From contig PLHN01000516.1 in assembly GCA_003139975.1 (NCBI GenBank), positions 2,434 to 11,692 on the forward strand: DNA of 9,259 nucleotides. Direction: 5' to 3'. A program made the position numbers and the translations under genes. Below, piece after piece: positions 1-6,594 of this stretch. Origin of the DNA: Acidobacteriaceae bacterium. GTDB taxonomy: Bacteria; Acidobacteriota; Terriglobia; Terriglobales; Acidobacteriaceae. The notes beneath the pieces are model-generated. The model saw nothing but the letters and a program-made list of their open reading frames with translations. It was not told the DNA's origin and searched no databases. Position 1 is the stretch's first letter. Every line of letters starts with the position of its first letter.

Positions 1-2
1 TC

Positions 3-530
3 CTGTTGGGAATTCTGTATCCCCTACTGATGACAGGGCTTGCGCAGCTGATCTTTCCTAAGCAGGCGAACGGCCAGCTCATCCAGCGCGGCGGAGTTAT
101 CGTTGGCTCGCGGCTGATCGGGCAGCCTTTTTCGGGGCCGGGCTACTTCCATTCGCGGCCGTCCGCCGCAGGCGCGGCAGGCTACGACGCGACCGCTTCC
201 AGCGGCTCCAACCTCGGCCCGACGAATGCGCAGCTGATAGCGCGCGTCAATGGAGACGTGGCCAAACTGCGAGTCGAGAATCCCAGCGTGCCCATCCCTG
301 TCGATCTGTTGACGACGTCCGCTTCCGGGCTCGATCCGCATATTACACCGGCGGCGGCGCAATTCCAGATTCGGCGCGTGGCGGCAGAGCGCAAGAGTCC
401 GGAAAAGGAAGTCGCGGCCTTGGTTCGTGAGAACACTGAGAACCGCCAGTGGGGATTCATGGGTGAGCCCCGCGTGAACGTACTCGAACTGAATATTGCA
501 CTCGACGCAAGGTACGGGCGAGTTCAATAA
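3..530 (+). CDS. kdpC: KdpC, potassium-transporting ATPase subunit C (5' end outside window)
   Basis: KdpC is the small single-span subunit of the high-affinity KdpFABC potassium pump of the inner membrane; it stabilises the complex of the channel-like KdpA and the P-type ATPase KdpB. Family signatures seen in order are [19 protein letters not shown], the segment [50 protein letters not shown] and the C-terminal [11 protein letters not shown]. About 175 residues are visible against ~190 usual. The reading frame is open to the left edge, and the TTG at position 6 is an internal leucine, so roughly the first 15-20 residues (start of the membrane anchor) are missing. The gene ends with TAA at 528-530. 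kdpA and kdpB are expected just upstream. No kdpD/kdpE regulator follows, because the next gene is convergent. Identification is very secure. Confidence 0.96.
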   Translation: MLGILYPLLMTGLAQLIFPKQANGQLIQRGGVIVGSRLIGQPFSGPGYFHSRPSAAGAAGYDATASSGSNLGPTNAQLIARVNGDVAKLRVENPSVPIPVDLLTTSASGLDPHITPAAAQFQIRRVAAERKSPEKEVAALVRENTENRQWGFMGEPRVNVLELNIALDARYGRVQ

Positions 531-573
531 GGGCTGCGAGAAAGGGTGTTCCTGAGCGGGTAGTATTTCCCCG

Positions 574-612
574 GCGGCTGAAGCCGCATTCACAACCAAT
601 GCGGTAAACCGC
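574..612. repeat. Pair of short GC-rich hairpins
   Basis: Two perfect inverted repeats stand 13 nt apart: GCGGCT-GA-AGCCGC at 574-587 and GCGGT-AA-ACCGC at 601-612. Both begin with GCGG, end in CCGC and have a 2-nt centre, so they look like two versions of one unit. They lie ~45 nt beyond the kdpC stop. They could be a repetitive extragenic element or an RNA end-protecting or terminating structure. The absence of a T-tract argues against an ordinary terminator. The hairpins are seen directly; the role is inference. Confidence 0.4.
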
Positions 613-716
613 TGCGCCACCCAAAATCAAGCACGACGCCAAGTTGCTTTGCAGCCTGCTAAAAGACAGACCCGAGCGGAGCGAACAAGTCGCGCGCAAT
701 GCTGCCGTGGCAACTG

Positions 717-747
717 AAATGTCCGGTGTGTCGCGGACAAAATGTCC
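717..747. repeat. Nested TGTCC/GGACA inverted repeats
   Basis: TGTCCG at 720-725 is mirrored by CGGACA at 734-739 with an 8-nt loop. The second arm is reused with the following TGTCC: GGACA-AAA-TGTCC at 735-747. The octamer AAATGTCC also occurs as a direct repeat at 717-724 and 740-747. The result is three alternating arms that could fold in two exclusive ways or be bound by a dimeric protein. It lies downstream of both neighbouring genes, so a promoter/operator role is unlikely. A fragment of an interspersed repeat is the simpler reading. Confidence 0.35.
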
Positions 748-813
748 ATCGACCTGGATCAACGTTCCACGAGGTGCTAGCGTTCGTTATGGAGTAGAGA
801 CAGTCGCTTCGTC

Positions 814-1695
814 TCAATGCGGTACCGCCTTGGCTTTTGGGCTGACACCCTTTTCCCCTGCGAGAGCCCTGAATTGCTGCTCAGTTCCAACAAAGAATTC
901 TTGATATGGTTGTGTGCCTGAGGAACCGCCGTGCTCGCCGTTCACCTGTCCCCACACCATTCGGCCGTTCGTGCCGTCCGCCCGCAAGTCATGCAGGCCA
1001 CTGGCGGAATCATAGAAGTACTCGTCTTTGCTCCATCCAAAACTCTCCGGTGAAGAGGTTTGCAGCACTCCGCCCGCCGGAATGTTGAATATATAGTGTT
1101 CCCTCTCAATGGGAGTAGAGGGAGCACCGGGCACCTGAAATTGGACCCGCACCCAGCCCACATATCCATCGGGAATCACAAACCATGACGGGGGACGTTT
1201 GGAATTCGGCACGCCGAAAGTGAGCCAAGCCGCAAAGCCGAACAACACGGCGACAGAACAGACGCCGACCACAACTCGAAGAGAGCGCGACGCGCGTCCA
1301 GGAAGGCACCAACTCCCGTCCTCGCCGCTCGTGTTCGCTTTGAAGCTAATAAGCGCCGCGGACGCAGTGGCAAGCACTAGAAAAATCACGGCGAGCAACG
1401 GCAAGACGGACGTTCGAAATGCCAAGACCTGACTATGCCGTCCTGCTTTGACGGTTGCGACCGTGGCCGGTGCATAGAAGCACCAACTTCCCAGTGCAGC
1501 GATCAGCGCGAGTCTCGCGGCAAGTTGCGAACGGAAAAGGCTCACATAGCCCGCGGCGATGAGGCCAAGTGACGCCAAAAGAGCGACGAACTCCAAAATG
1601 CTGCTAGGCGCCCCCAGAATCCCGAGACTCAGCAGGACGTACACATGAACTGCGGTCAGAGCGCCAGCGGCAACATACAGAACAAAAGGAAGCAT
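814..1695 (-). CDS. Five-helix membrane protein with C-terminal extracytoplasmic domain, function unknown
   Basis: A predicted inner-membrane protein of 293 residues. Hydrophobic helices fall near residues 4-28, 33-54, 59-82, 95-118 and 139-161. They are followed by a ~115-residue soluble domain (about 168-282) with no further helix, probably outside the cytoplasm. That domain begins FVIPDGYVGWVRVQFQVPG and continues with YIFNIPAGG, LQTSS, and an aromatic-rich segment SFGWSKDEYFY. From memory this resembles an uncharacterised domain (possibly DUF6843) found beside variable membrane segments, but I could not check it. The open frame continues upstream to 2028 inside tolC. I chose ATG at 1695 because it lies outside tolC and begins directly at the first helix; it has no strong ribosome site. 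TTG at 1734, preceded by GGGA, is the alternative. It sits 98 nt after tolC on the same strand, so co-transcription is plausible. No function is assigned. Confidence 0.75.
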   Translation of the reverse strand: MLPFVLYVAAGALTAVHVYVLLSLGILGAPSSILEFVALLASLGLIAAGYVSLFRSQLAARLALIAALGSWCFYAPATVATVKAGRHSQVLAFRTSVLPLLAVIFLVLATASAALISFKANTSGEDGSWCLPGRASRSLRVVVGVCSVAVLFGFAAWLTFGVPNSKRPPSWFVIPDGYVGWVRVQFQVPGAPSTPIEREHYIFNIPAGGVLQTSSPESFGWSKDEYFYDSASGLHDLRADGTNGRMVWGQVNGEHGGSSGTQPYQEFFVGTEQQFRALAGEKGVSPKAKAVPH

Positions 1696-1793
1696 CGCGG
1701 TGAGTTTATAACCTGCACGCTCGGCGACAGACAACCCGCGGATATCCCATGTCCTGGCGAGACGAATGATGCTCGCGTGCAAAGACCGTTGTA

Positions 1794-3230
1794 TCAGATT
1801 CCGGTGGTTTCGTAAGTCAACACGGCCAGGCTGAGGCGATAGTCGTAGCCAGCCTCTGCGTAACCGATTTCCGCCTGCGTTTCCTGCAACTGTGCCTGGC
1901 TCAATTCGACGATGGAACCAAGTCCCAAGTTGTAACGGGCCTGAGCCAGATCCAGGGCCAGTTTGGCTTGATCCAGCAACTGCTGCGTAACCGAGAGACG
2001 TTGATAGGCGGTGTTCGCATTCAGCCAAGTGGTGCGGACATCCCGCGCAATCAAGTCGCGCATGTCGCGCAGCCGTTCATCGGTCGCCCGAGTTTTCAGA
2101 CTTGCCTCCTTGGCCCTGGCGAAGTACTGGAAACCGTTGAACAGGGGAATCCCGAGGTTGGCGCCCACGGCGCCATAACCGTTGTTCAATGCGCTGGCGT
2201 TAGGAGCCACCGCCGGATTCCCCACGGGCGTGAATCCCACTGCGCCCACTGCCTGGATCGTGGGGAAAAGCAGATCGCGTTCCGCGCTTTGGAATTGTTT
2301 TGCCGACTGGTATTGAAACTGAAGAGACAGTATTTCCGGACGCATCGAAAAAGCTTCCGCAATCAGCGGGTCCACAGCGGGTGGCGGTGCAGCCATTGGC
2401 CCGGTTTCCTCGACCAGCCGAAAAGTCTGCAATGTCGAATACCCGAGCACCATCGAAAGCGTAGCCTGGGTGGCACTTTCGTTGTTTTCGGCGTCGAGCA
2501 AGAGGAGCTGCGCTTCGGCAAGATTGACATTGGCGAAGCTGAAATCCAGTTCCGACTTCAACTTGCTTTTGTACAGCGCGCCGACCTGATCGGCGACGGT
2601 CTGCCGTTGCTTCACCGTCTTCTGGGCGACAGTCAGCAGCGCCTGCGCCTGCAACGCGTTGTAGAAGGCCCTGTCAACCGCCAGCAGGATTTGCTCCTTC
2701 GTGGCAACGGCATTCTGGTTTTCCGCCTTCTCGGCGTATTTTGCGCTGGAAATCAGATTGTAGGTGCGGCCAAAATCCGTAATCAGCTGAGTGACCATGA
2801 CGCCAGCGGCAGCCCGCTCATAGACCGTCGGGTTGTTCAAAAAACCGGCGGTGAGGCGGGTGCCCGCTTCCGAATCAACGCCAGTGATGTTGCCGACTGC
2901 CGTGGGCCACAGGTTGGATCGCGCTTCCCGCGTGATCTGATGCGAGGCGAGCGCGATCAGGTGCGCAGCCGAGATCTGAGGATTGTTCTTGATCGCGAGC
3001 GCTTCGGCCTGCTTCAAGCTCAGAGACGAAGAGGTTCCCGTGTTGGTTTGTGGACCGGAAGAGGACATCGTATCGGGCGGGGCGTTGGCCGCACCTTGAC
3101 TTTGCGCGGCTCGCGGCATTGGGGCTGAAGGCGGCACGCCGGCGTCTCTTGCGATTGTCGCTTGGGCGAAGCCTAGGGTGGCTGACGCCGCAGCCAGGAT
3201 GCCAATCGAAATGTAGTGTCTTCGTTTCAT
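1794..3230 (-). CDS. TolC-family outer-membrane efflux channel
   Basis: The outer-membrane exit duct of a tripartite efflux system: trimers form a beta-barrel in the outer membrane and a long alpha-helical tunnel across the periplasm that meets the adaptor and RND permease. The 478-residue product starts with a signal peptide (MKRR, hydrophobic to ~22, likely cut after AQA at 22-24). There is no lipobox cysteine, so it is not a lipoprotein. An Ala/Pro/Ser-rich linker covers ~31-68. Two outer-membrane efflux protein repeats follow: about 70-265, opening LSLKQAEALAIKNNP, and about 290-475, containing LGIPLFNGFQYFARAKEA and the typical ARYNLGLGSIVELSQAQLQ. Length is normal for the family. The start is supported by GAGGA 7 nt before the ATG. 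The gene begins 13 nt after the stop of RND 2, which indicates one operon. Which pump it serves is inferred from position only. Confidence 0.93.
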   Translation of the reverse strand: MKRRHYISIGILAAASATLGFAQATIARDAGVPPSAPMPRAAQSQGAANAPPDTMSSSGPQTNTGTSSSLSLKQAEALAIKNNPQISAAHLIALASHQITREARSNLWPTAVGNITGVDSEAGTRLTAGFLNNPTVYERAAAGVMVTQLITDFGRTYNLISSAKYAEKAENQNAVATKEQILLAVDRAFYNALQAQALLTVAQKTVKQRQTVADQVGALYKSKLKSELDFSFANVNLAEAQLLLLDAENNESATQATLSMVLGYSTLQTFRLVEETGPMAAPPPAVDPLIAEAFSMRPEILSLQFQYQSAKQFQSAERDLLFPTIQAVGAVGFTPVGNPAVAPNASALNNGYGAVGANLGIPLFNGFQYFARAKEASLKTRATDERLRDMRDLIARDVRTTWLNANTAYQRLSVTQQLLDQAKLALDLAQARYNLGLGSIVELSQAQLQETQAEIGYAEAGYDYRLSLAVLTYETTGI

Positions 3231-3237
3231 GCAAGAG

Positions 3238-3242
3238 TCCTC
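3238..3242 (-). promoter_or_regulatory. Ribosome binding site of the TolC-family gene
   Basis: GAGGA (read on the - strand) lies 7 nt before the ATG at 3230 and immediately after the stop codon of RND 2 (TAA, 3244-3246). The whole 13-nt gap between the two genes is taken up by this site, so tolC translation may be partly coupled to ribosomes finishing RND 2. The frameshifts in RND 2 would weaken that coupling, but the site itself is strong. Confidence 0.7.
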
Positions 3243-3243
3243 G

Positions 3244-4215
3244 TTAACGGGATTCTTCGACTTCTCGCTTCCCGCGACCGTACACGAGCAGATAAGCGGC
3301 CGGAACGATAAAGATCGTGAGCAAAACAGAAGAAGTAAGTCCTCCGATGATGGCGCGTGCCATAGGCGTGTACTGTTCGGCTCCAGTCCCCAATTTCAGC
3401 GCCATGGGAATCATGCCGATGATGGTGGCCAGCGAAGTCATCAGAATTGGCCGGAGACGCACACGGCAAGCTGTGATGACCGCATCGGCGGGGGACAGAC
3501 CGTGCCGTTCCAGATTGTGAGCGAAATCCACAATGAGAATGCTGTTGGAATCTGCAATTCCAACCAGCATCAGGACTCCCATCAGCGACATCACATTCAA
3601 AGTACTGTGAGTCATGGGAAGAATGATCAGCACGCCGACAAATCCCATGGGGATGGCAAGCATAATGAGCAGCGGATCGACGAACGACTTGAACTGTGCG
3701 GTCAAAATGAGAAACAGCAGGGCAAATGAGAGAAGAAAGCCAAGACCAAAACTTTTGAAAGAGGCGTTCATGCCTTCCACCATGCCGCGCAGATTAACGC
3801 GCACATTCGCCGGAATGTTCGCGTTGTTCACGATGTTCTGAATCGCATGCGTGACGCGCCCCAAGTCTTCTCCTTGGGGCGTCACATACACATCAATGAC
3901 TCGCTGAATCTGGTAATGGTCCAGTTCGGTGGGCGTTTCGATGTATTTCACTTGCGCGACATTATCGAGAACCGTTGCCGGGCTTTCCGGAGGCGTAGTT
4001 CGCCCGTCATTAACCTTCTGTACTGGTAATTTATGGCCGCAACCCCAGGCTGGCTTGGGCTCGGTAGGATCCGAGATTGACTGTAGTCGCAAAGGGGTGC
4101 GGTTGAGCGGCATGGGGCCGCAGTTCATCGTCTGGCTTTGGTGCTTGTTCTGGCTGCGCAACGGAATTTGTCCCAGGTCAACCATGTTCTGAATCGCGCC
4201 CGGCCCGTGTTCGAA
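3244..4215 (-). CDS. RND permease 2, fragment 4 (docking-domain insert and TM8-TM12)
   Basis: The last open piece, in frame from the phenylalanine codon at 4213-4215 (FEHGPGAIQNMVDLGQIPLR). It contains the extra loop at about 3985-4155 and the conserved ETPTELDHYQIQRVIDVYV. It then runs through TM8 (LGFLLSFALLFLILTAQF), TM9/10 with VGIADSNSILIVDFAH, the RLRPILMTSLATIIGMIP turn, and the final helices to the TAA at 3244. ATG at 4185 would be the first possible independent start. As a separate protein it would be a pump half lacking most of the porter domain. Confidence 0.75.
   Translation of the reverse strand, partial: FEHGPGAIQNMVDLGQIPLRSQNKHQSQTMNCGPMPLNRTPLRLQSISDPTEPKPAWGCGHKLPVQKVNDGRTTPPESPATVLDNVAQVKYIETPTELDHYQIQRVIDVYVTPQGEDLGRVTHAIQNIVNNANIPANVRVNLRGMVEGMNASFKSFGLGFLLSFALLFLILTAQFKSFVDPLLIMLAIPMGFVGVLIILPMTHSTLNVMSLMGVLMLVGIADSNSILIVDFAHNLERHGLSPADAVITACRVRLRPILMTSLATIIGMIPMALKLGTGAEQYTPMARAIIGGLTSSVLLTIFIVPAAYLLVYGRGKREVEESR
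3985..4155 (-). other. ~53-residue in-frame insert in RND 2 (absent from RND 1)
   Basis: Between IPLR and ESPATVLDNV, RND 2 has about 53 more residues than RND 1, which has only a short APNLKEP linker there. The extra loop is rich in Pro, Gln, Asn and Lys, has no hydrophobic stretch, and contains two cysteines (NCGP and WGCGH) that could pair in the periplasm. The frame stays open throughout. Flanks align without a gap, so this is an internal expansion, not another frameshift. Edges are approximate. Confidence 0.7.
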
Positions 4216-4990
4216 AGTATTGAACCGTGAGGTAGTAGTCGTTGCCGCTCTTGCGGTCCACCCAATAATTCGGGGCAATCATATAGTTGGAATTGAGCGC
4301 TGTAATGACGTTGTCCACCACATCTTTCTGCGTGAGTCCTAATTCGGCGGCGTGAATGCGGTCCACGTCCAAGCGGAGAGCAGGATAATTCATGTCTTGC
4401 GGAATGTAGATTTCGCCCACTCCCGGGAGCTGCCGGATGTCACTTGCCAACCTCTGCGCTACGTCGTAAATCTGATGCAGATCGGGACTGCTCACCTGGA
4501 TGTCGATCGGCGCTGGCATGCCCATATTGAGGATGGCATCCACCATGGAGCCGCTCGAAAAGAAGGTCCGAATATCCGGGTACTCGCGCGCCATCTGGCG
4601 CTTCACTTGATCCATGTATTCAAAGCTGCTGAGCCGGCGCGGCTCATTCAAAGCAACCTGAACCGTCGCGGTGTACGGTCCTGCGTTGGTCGTGTAGAGA
4701 GAAGAGAAGTCCGGAACCACCCCGATGTTCGAAACGACCATCTTCAGATCCGGGCCGATTTTATCGCGAATCAGCTTTTCGACCTTTGCGACATATTGTT
4801 CCGTGTTCTCGATGCGCGTGCCGGTGGGGACCTTCAGGTTGATCGTGAATTGACCGGCATCGGTTTGCGGGAAAAAAGCCAAACCCAGCACAGGATAGAT
4901 GGCGAGACTGGCAAGGAAGACGCCACCCAGGATTGCCACCGTCAGTCCCGGGCGTTGCAGCGCGCGTCGTACCCAGTGTTCATAAAAATC
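4178..4990 (-). CDS. RND permease 2, fragment 3 (TM7 and second porter half)
   Basis: The third open piece. It is in frame from the aspartate codon at 4988-4990, reading DFYEHWVRRALQRPG and then TM7 (LASLAIYPVLGLAFFPQTDAG). It carries the porter segments KVPTGTRIENTEQYVAKVE, SNIGVVPDFSSLYTTNAGP, SGSMVDAILNMGMPAPIDI and VDNVITALNSNYMIAPNYW. All are nearly identical to RND 1. Homology ends at NDYYLTVQYF, where an extra A in the run 4214-4216 throws the frame, and the frame stops at TGA 4178-4180. Confidence 0.75.
   Translation of the reverse strand, partial: DFYEHWVRRALQRPGLTVAILGGVFLASLAIYPVLGLAFFPQTDAGQFTINLKVPTGTRIENTEQYVAKVEKLIRDKIGPDLKMVVSNIGVVPDFSSLYTTNAGPYTATVQVALNEPRRLSSFEYMDQVKRQMAREYPDIRTFFSSGSMVDAILNMGMPAPIDIQVSSPDLHQIYDVAQRLASDIRQLPGVGEIYIPQDMNYPALRLDVDRIHAAELGLTQKDVVDNVITALNSNYMIAPNYWVDRKSGNDYYLTVQYFRTRAGRDSEHG
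4214..4216 (-). other. Frameshift site 3 in RND 2
   Basis: The coding strand reads TACTTTCGAACAC where continuity with RND 1 (QYYEKG) needs TACTTCGAACAC, giving QYFEHG. One extra A lies in the + strand run of three. Upstream frame 3 ends 12 codons later; downstream frame 4 is correct at once. Confidence 0.8.
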
Positions 4991-5531
4991 TTAGAACATG
5001 GTTGAACACCCGGTTGAATCCCGCATTGAACCGGTCCAACCAGGAGCGGGTGGCGGCTTCGGTGGGTTCGACTTCATATTCTTCGCCTTCCTTGTGCCCG
5101 CGATTGGCGTGAGGCACTGCCTTCAGAAAGCGCGAGCAGAACAGTGGGATGACCGTCATTGCAACTACAAAGGAAGCCAGCAGCGACAGGCAGAAAGCGA
5201 GCGCCAGAGCGGAAAAAAGAAACTTCGCTACGCCATAGAGAAATACGACCGGAAAGAAATCCACCACATCAACCAGCGTCGCGGCTAGGACGGCGAGATT
5301 CACTTCCGCGCCGCCGACTTCGGCGGCGATCATCGGCGCCGCGCCCATCTCCAAATGGCGGTAGATGTTTTCGAGCGAGATCACGGAGTTGTCAATCACG
5401 CGGGAGAATGCCAACGCCAACCCGCCTAGAACCATCGTGTTGACGGTGCTTCCCATCATGAACAGCACGACGAACGTAGCCAGCGCTGACAATGGAACTG
5501 AGAGCAGGACAGCCGAAGTTGCCCGGAAACT
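4980..5531 (-). CDS. RND permease 2, fragment 2 (TM3-TM6)
   Basis: The second open piece, in frame from the serine codon at 5529-5531. It holds TM3 (PLSALATFVVLFMMGS), TM4 with the proton-relay aspartate in RVIDNSVISLENIYRHLEM (codon 5391-5393), TM5, TM6 (SFVVAMTVIPLFCSRFL) and the charged cytoplasmic linker ending in FNRVFNHVL. It ends at TGA 4980-4982, created by an extra T at 4991-4992. The first possible start is a TTG at 5492 that is an internal leucine in the intact protein. Independent expression is not expected. TM5 carries two unusual aspartates (see findings). Confidence 0.75.
   Translation of the reverse strand, partial: SFRATSAVLLSVPLSALATFVVLFMMGSTVNTMVLGGLALAFSRVIDNSVISLENIYRHLEMGAAPMIAAEVGGAEVNLAVLAATLVDVVDFFPVVFLYGVAKFLFSALALAFCLSLLASFVVAMTVIPLFCSRFLKAVPHANRGHKEGEEYEVEPTEAATRSWLDRFNAGFNRVFNHVLRFL
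4991..4992 (-). other. Frameshift site 2 in RND 2
   Basis: The coding strand reads CTAAGATTTTTATGAACAC; RND 1 has leucine-aspartate-phenylalanine-tyrosine here (LLDFYEYW). Removing one A gives LDFYEHW and joins the linker to TM7 without loss of a codon. The extra base is one of two T's on the + strand. Confidence 0.8.
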
Positions 5532-6585
5532 CCCCCAGGAAAATCAAGATCATCAGGCTGGTAAGAATCAGTCCCAGCATTCCTTCATGCAGAACGGTCT
5601 GAATCGCTTCCTTGACGTAAACCGACTGGTCAAAGACCACGTTGGCGGCCATCTGTTTCGGAATATCGTAAAGATGGCCAACCAGCGCGCGAATTCCATT
5701 CACCACATCGATAGTGTTGGTATTTCCGCCCTGTTTCATGATGGGGATGTAGCAGGAGCGCTGGCTGTCAATCCGCACCACGTTGTACTGAATCTGGTGC
5801 GAGTCCTCCGCCTTCCCGACATCACTTACCGAAACCCAGGAGTCCTTGACGGTCTTAACCGGCACTTCGCCCAACTGCTTCATGTTGTCCACCAAGCTGT
5901 TGGAGTAAACGTAGTAGTCGTTCAGGCCGATCTTGACGTCGCCTGCAGGCAGAATCAGGTTTGAGTTGTTCACCGCGCCGACTATGTCCATCGGGCTTAG
6001 CTGCCGGGAGAGCAGTTTGTAGGGATCAACGTAAACCATGATCTGGCGATAGTTGCCGCCAAAAGGTGGAGGAATCTCCGCCCCGGGAACCACCGCGATC
6101 TGATTTCGGATCTGGAACTGCGCGAAGTCGTGCAATTGGGTTTCGTTCAACCCCTCGCCCTTGACCGTCACGAGCGCAACCGGCAGGCTCGACGTGTCGA
6201 ATTTCAAAACGACCGGGGGCAGCGTGCCCGGCGGAAGGCGCTTCAAGTCCGCCAGGGCGAGATTGGAAAGTTCGGTTACGTCGGCATCGGCATTCGTTCC
6301 GGGCTGAAAATAAACTCGAATGATGCTTACGCCTAACAGCGAGCGCGATTCCATGTGATCAATGCCGCTGGCAAGAGTGAAGAAGCGTTCCAGGGGGTCA
6401 GTGATGTCGGTCTCAATATCCTGCGGCGGCATGCCCGAATAGAAAGTCGCCACGACAACCTCCGGCAGGTTGATCGCGGGAAACAAATCCACCGGCATCC
6501 GTGTCAGGCTGGTGATCCCGATGACCAGCAGCACCAGGCAGACAACAATGATGAAGTAAGGATTTCGAATGGAGAATCGCGGCAT
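5392..6585 (-). CDS. RND permease 2, fragment 1 (N-terminus to TM2)
   Basis: The first open piece of the broken gene. It carries helix 1 (FIIVVCLVLLVIGITSL), the FPAINLPEVVV segment after it, and the first porter half (LPPGTLPPVVLKFD, GGNYRQIMVYVDPYKL). It continues to the start of TM2 (LGLILTSLMILIFLG). Homology with RND 1 stops at the C-run 5532-5536; about 46 residues of out-of-frame sequence follow to the TGA at 5392-5394. It supplies the N-terminal part that RND 1 lacks in this window. On its own it would be a truncated, non-functional protein. Confidence 0.8.
   Translation of the reverse strand: MPRFSIRNPYFIIVVCLVLLVIGITSLTRMPVDLFPAINLPEVVVATFYSGMPPQDIETDITDPLERFFTLASGIDHMESRSLLGVSIIRVYFQPGTNADADVTELSNLALADLKRLPPGTLPPVVLKFDTSSLPVALVTVKGEGLNETQLHDFAQFQIRNQIAVVPGAEIPPPFGGNYRQIMVYVDPYKLLSRQLSPMDIVGAVNNSNLILPAGDVKIGLNDYYVYSNSLVDNMKQLGEVPVKTVKDSWVSVSDVGKAEDSHQIQYNVVRIDSQRSCYIPIMKQGGNTNTIDVVNGIRALVGHLYDIPKQMAANVVFDQSVYVKEAIQTVLHEGMLGLILTSLMILIFLGEFPGNFGCPALSSIVSAGYVRRAVHDGKHRQHDGSRRVGVGILPRD
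5532..5536 (-). other. Frameshift site 1 in RND 2
   Basis: A run of five C on the + strand (five G in the coding strand, CTGGGGGAGTTTCC) where four restore the frame: FLGSFRATSAV then matches FLGSFRATTAV of RND 1. One extra base in the run explains the break inside the TM2-TM3 region. Confidence 0.85.
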
Positions 6586-6594
6586 CAATTCCGA

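Larger units (their letters stand above)
531..813. other. Gene-free stretch between convergent kdpC and the membrane-protein gene
   Basis: This 283-nt stretch separates two genes that converge on it. I see no credible coding region: short open frames cross it on both strands, but none has a family signature and those at the edges overlap real genes. It holds several short perfect inverted repeats (listed separately). None is followed by a clear T-run on either strand, so a classical intrinsic terminator cannot be shown, although a terminator for both genes would be expected here. Confidence 0.7.
3244..6585 (-). pseudogene. RND efflux permease 2, full length but broken by three +1 frameshifts
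   Basis: An inner-membrane, proton-driven RND (AcrB/MdtB-like) transporter gene. As written it falls into four frames. Dropping one base at each of 5532-5536, 4991-4992 and 4214-4216 restores 1112 residues aligning end to end with RND 1 next door (~1056 residues), plus a ~53-residue insert. The start is ATG 6585 (MPRFSIRNPYF, the usual RND N-terminus), with GGAG 9 nt upstream; an in-frame ATG at 6669 lies inside RND 1 and is rejected. The expected layout is present: helix 1, porter domain, helices 2-6 with the conserved TM4 aspartate (IDN), second periplasmic half, helices 8-12, and an end at AAYLLVYGRGKREVEESR. No other stop or shift is seen, and the protein is well conserved between lesions. 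So it is either a very recent pseudogene or an intact gene carrying base-calling errors. An internal promoter or programmed frameshifting is not indicated. Confidence 0.85.

Noticed and set aside
797..815. GAGAC...GTCTC inverted repeat at the end of the membrane-protein gene as a terminator
   Set aside because: Only 5 bp with a 9-nt loop, overlaps the stop codon and has no T-run on the - strand side.
457..904. Short open frames on both strands across the intergenic stretch (457-762 - and 644-904 +)
   Set aside because: They overlap kdpC or the membrane-protein gene, have no good ribosome site or recognisable domain, and low-complexity Arg/Ser-rich translations. At most they translate through an interspersed repeat.
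1696..2028. Upstream extension of the membrane-protein frame to a 404-residue product
   Set aside because: The extension would overlap 235 nt of tolC on the same strand in another frame, is Arg/Gly-rich and unlike a membrane N-terminus. The protein proper starts with its first helix at ATG 1695.
1968..3128. 386-codon open frame on the + strand
   Set aside because: It is the antisense shadow of tolC. The product is Arg/Gln-rich with no family signature, whereas the - strand encodes an unmistakable outer-membrane efflux protein.
4178..5536. Programmed frameshifting to make a full RND 2
   Set aside because: Three separate +1 events would be needed in one gene, without the stop-codon or slippery-site context known for +1 recoding, and RND 1 does without it. 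Mutation or sequence error is simpler.
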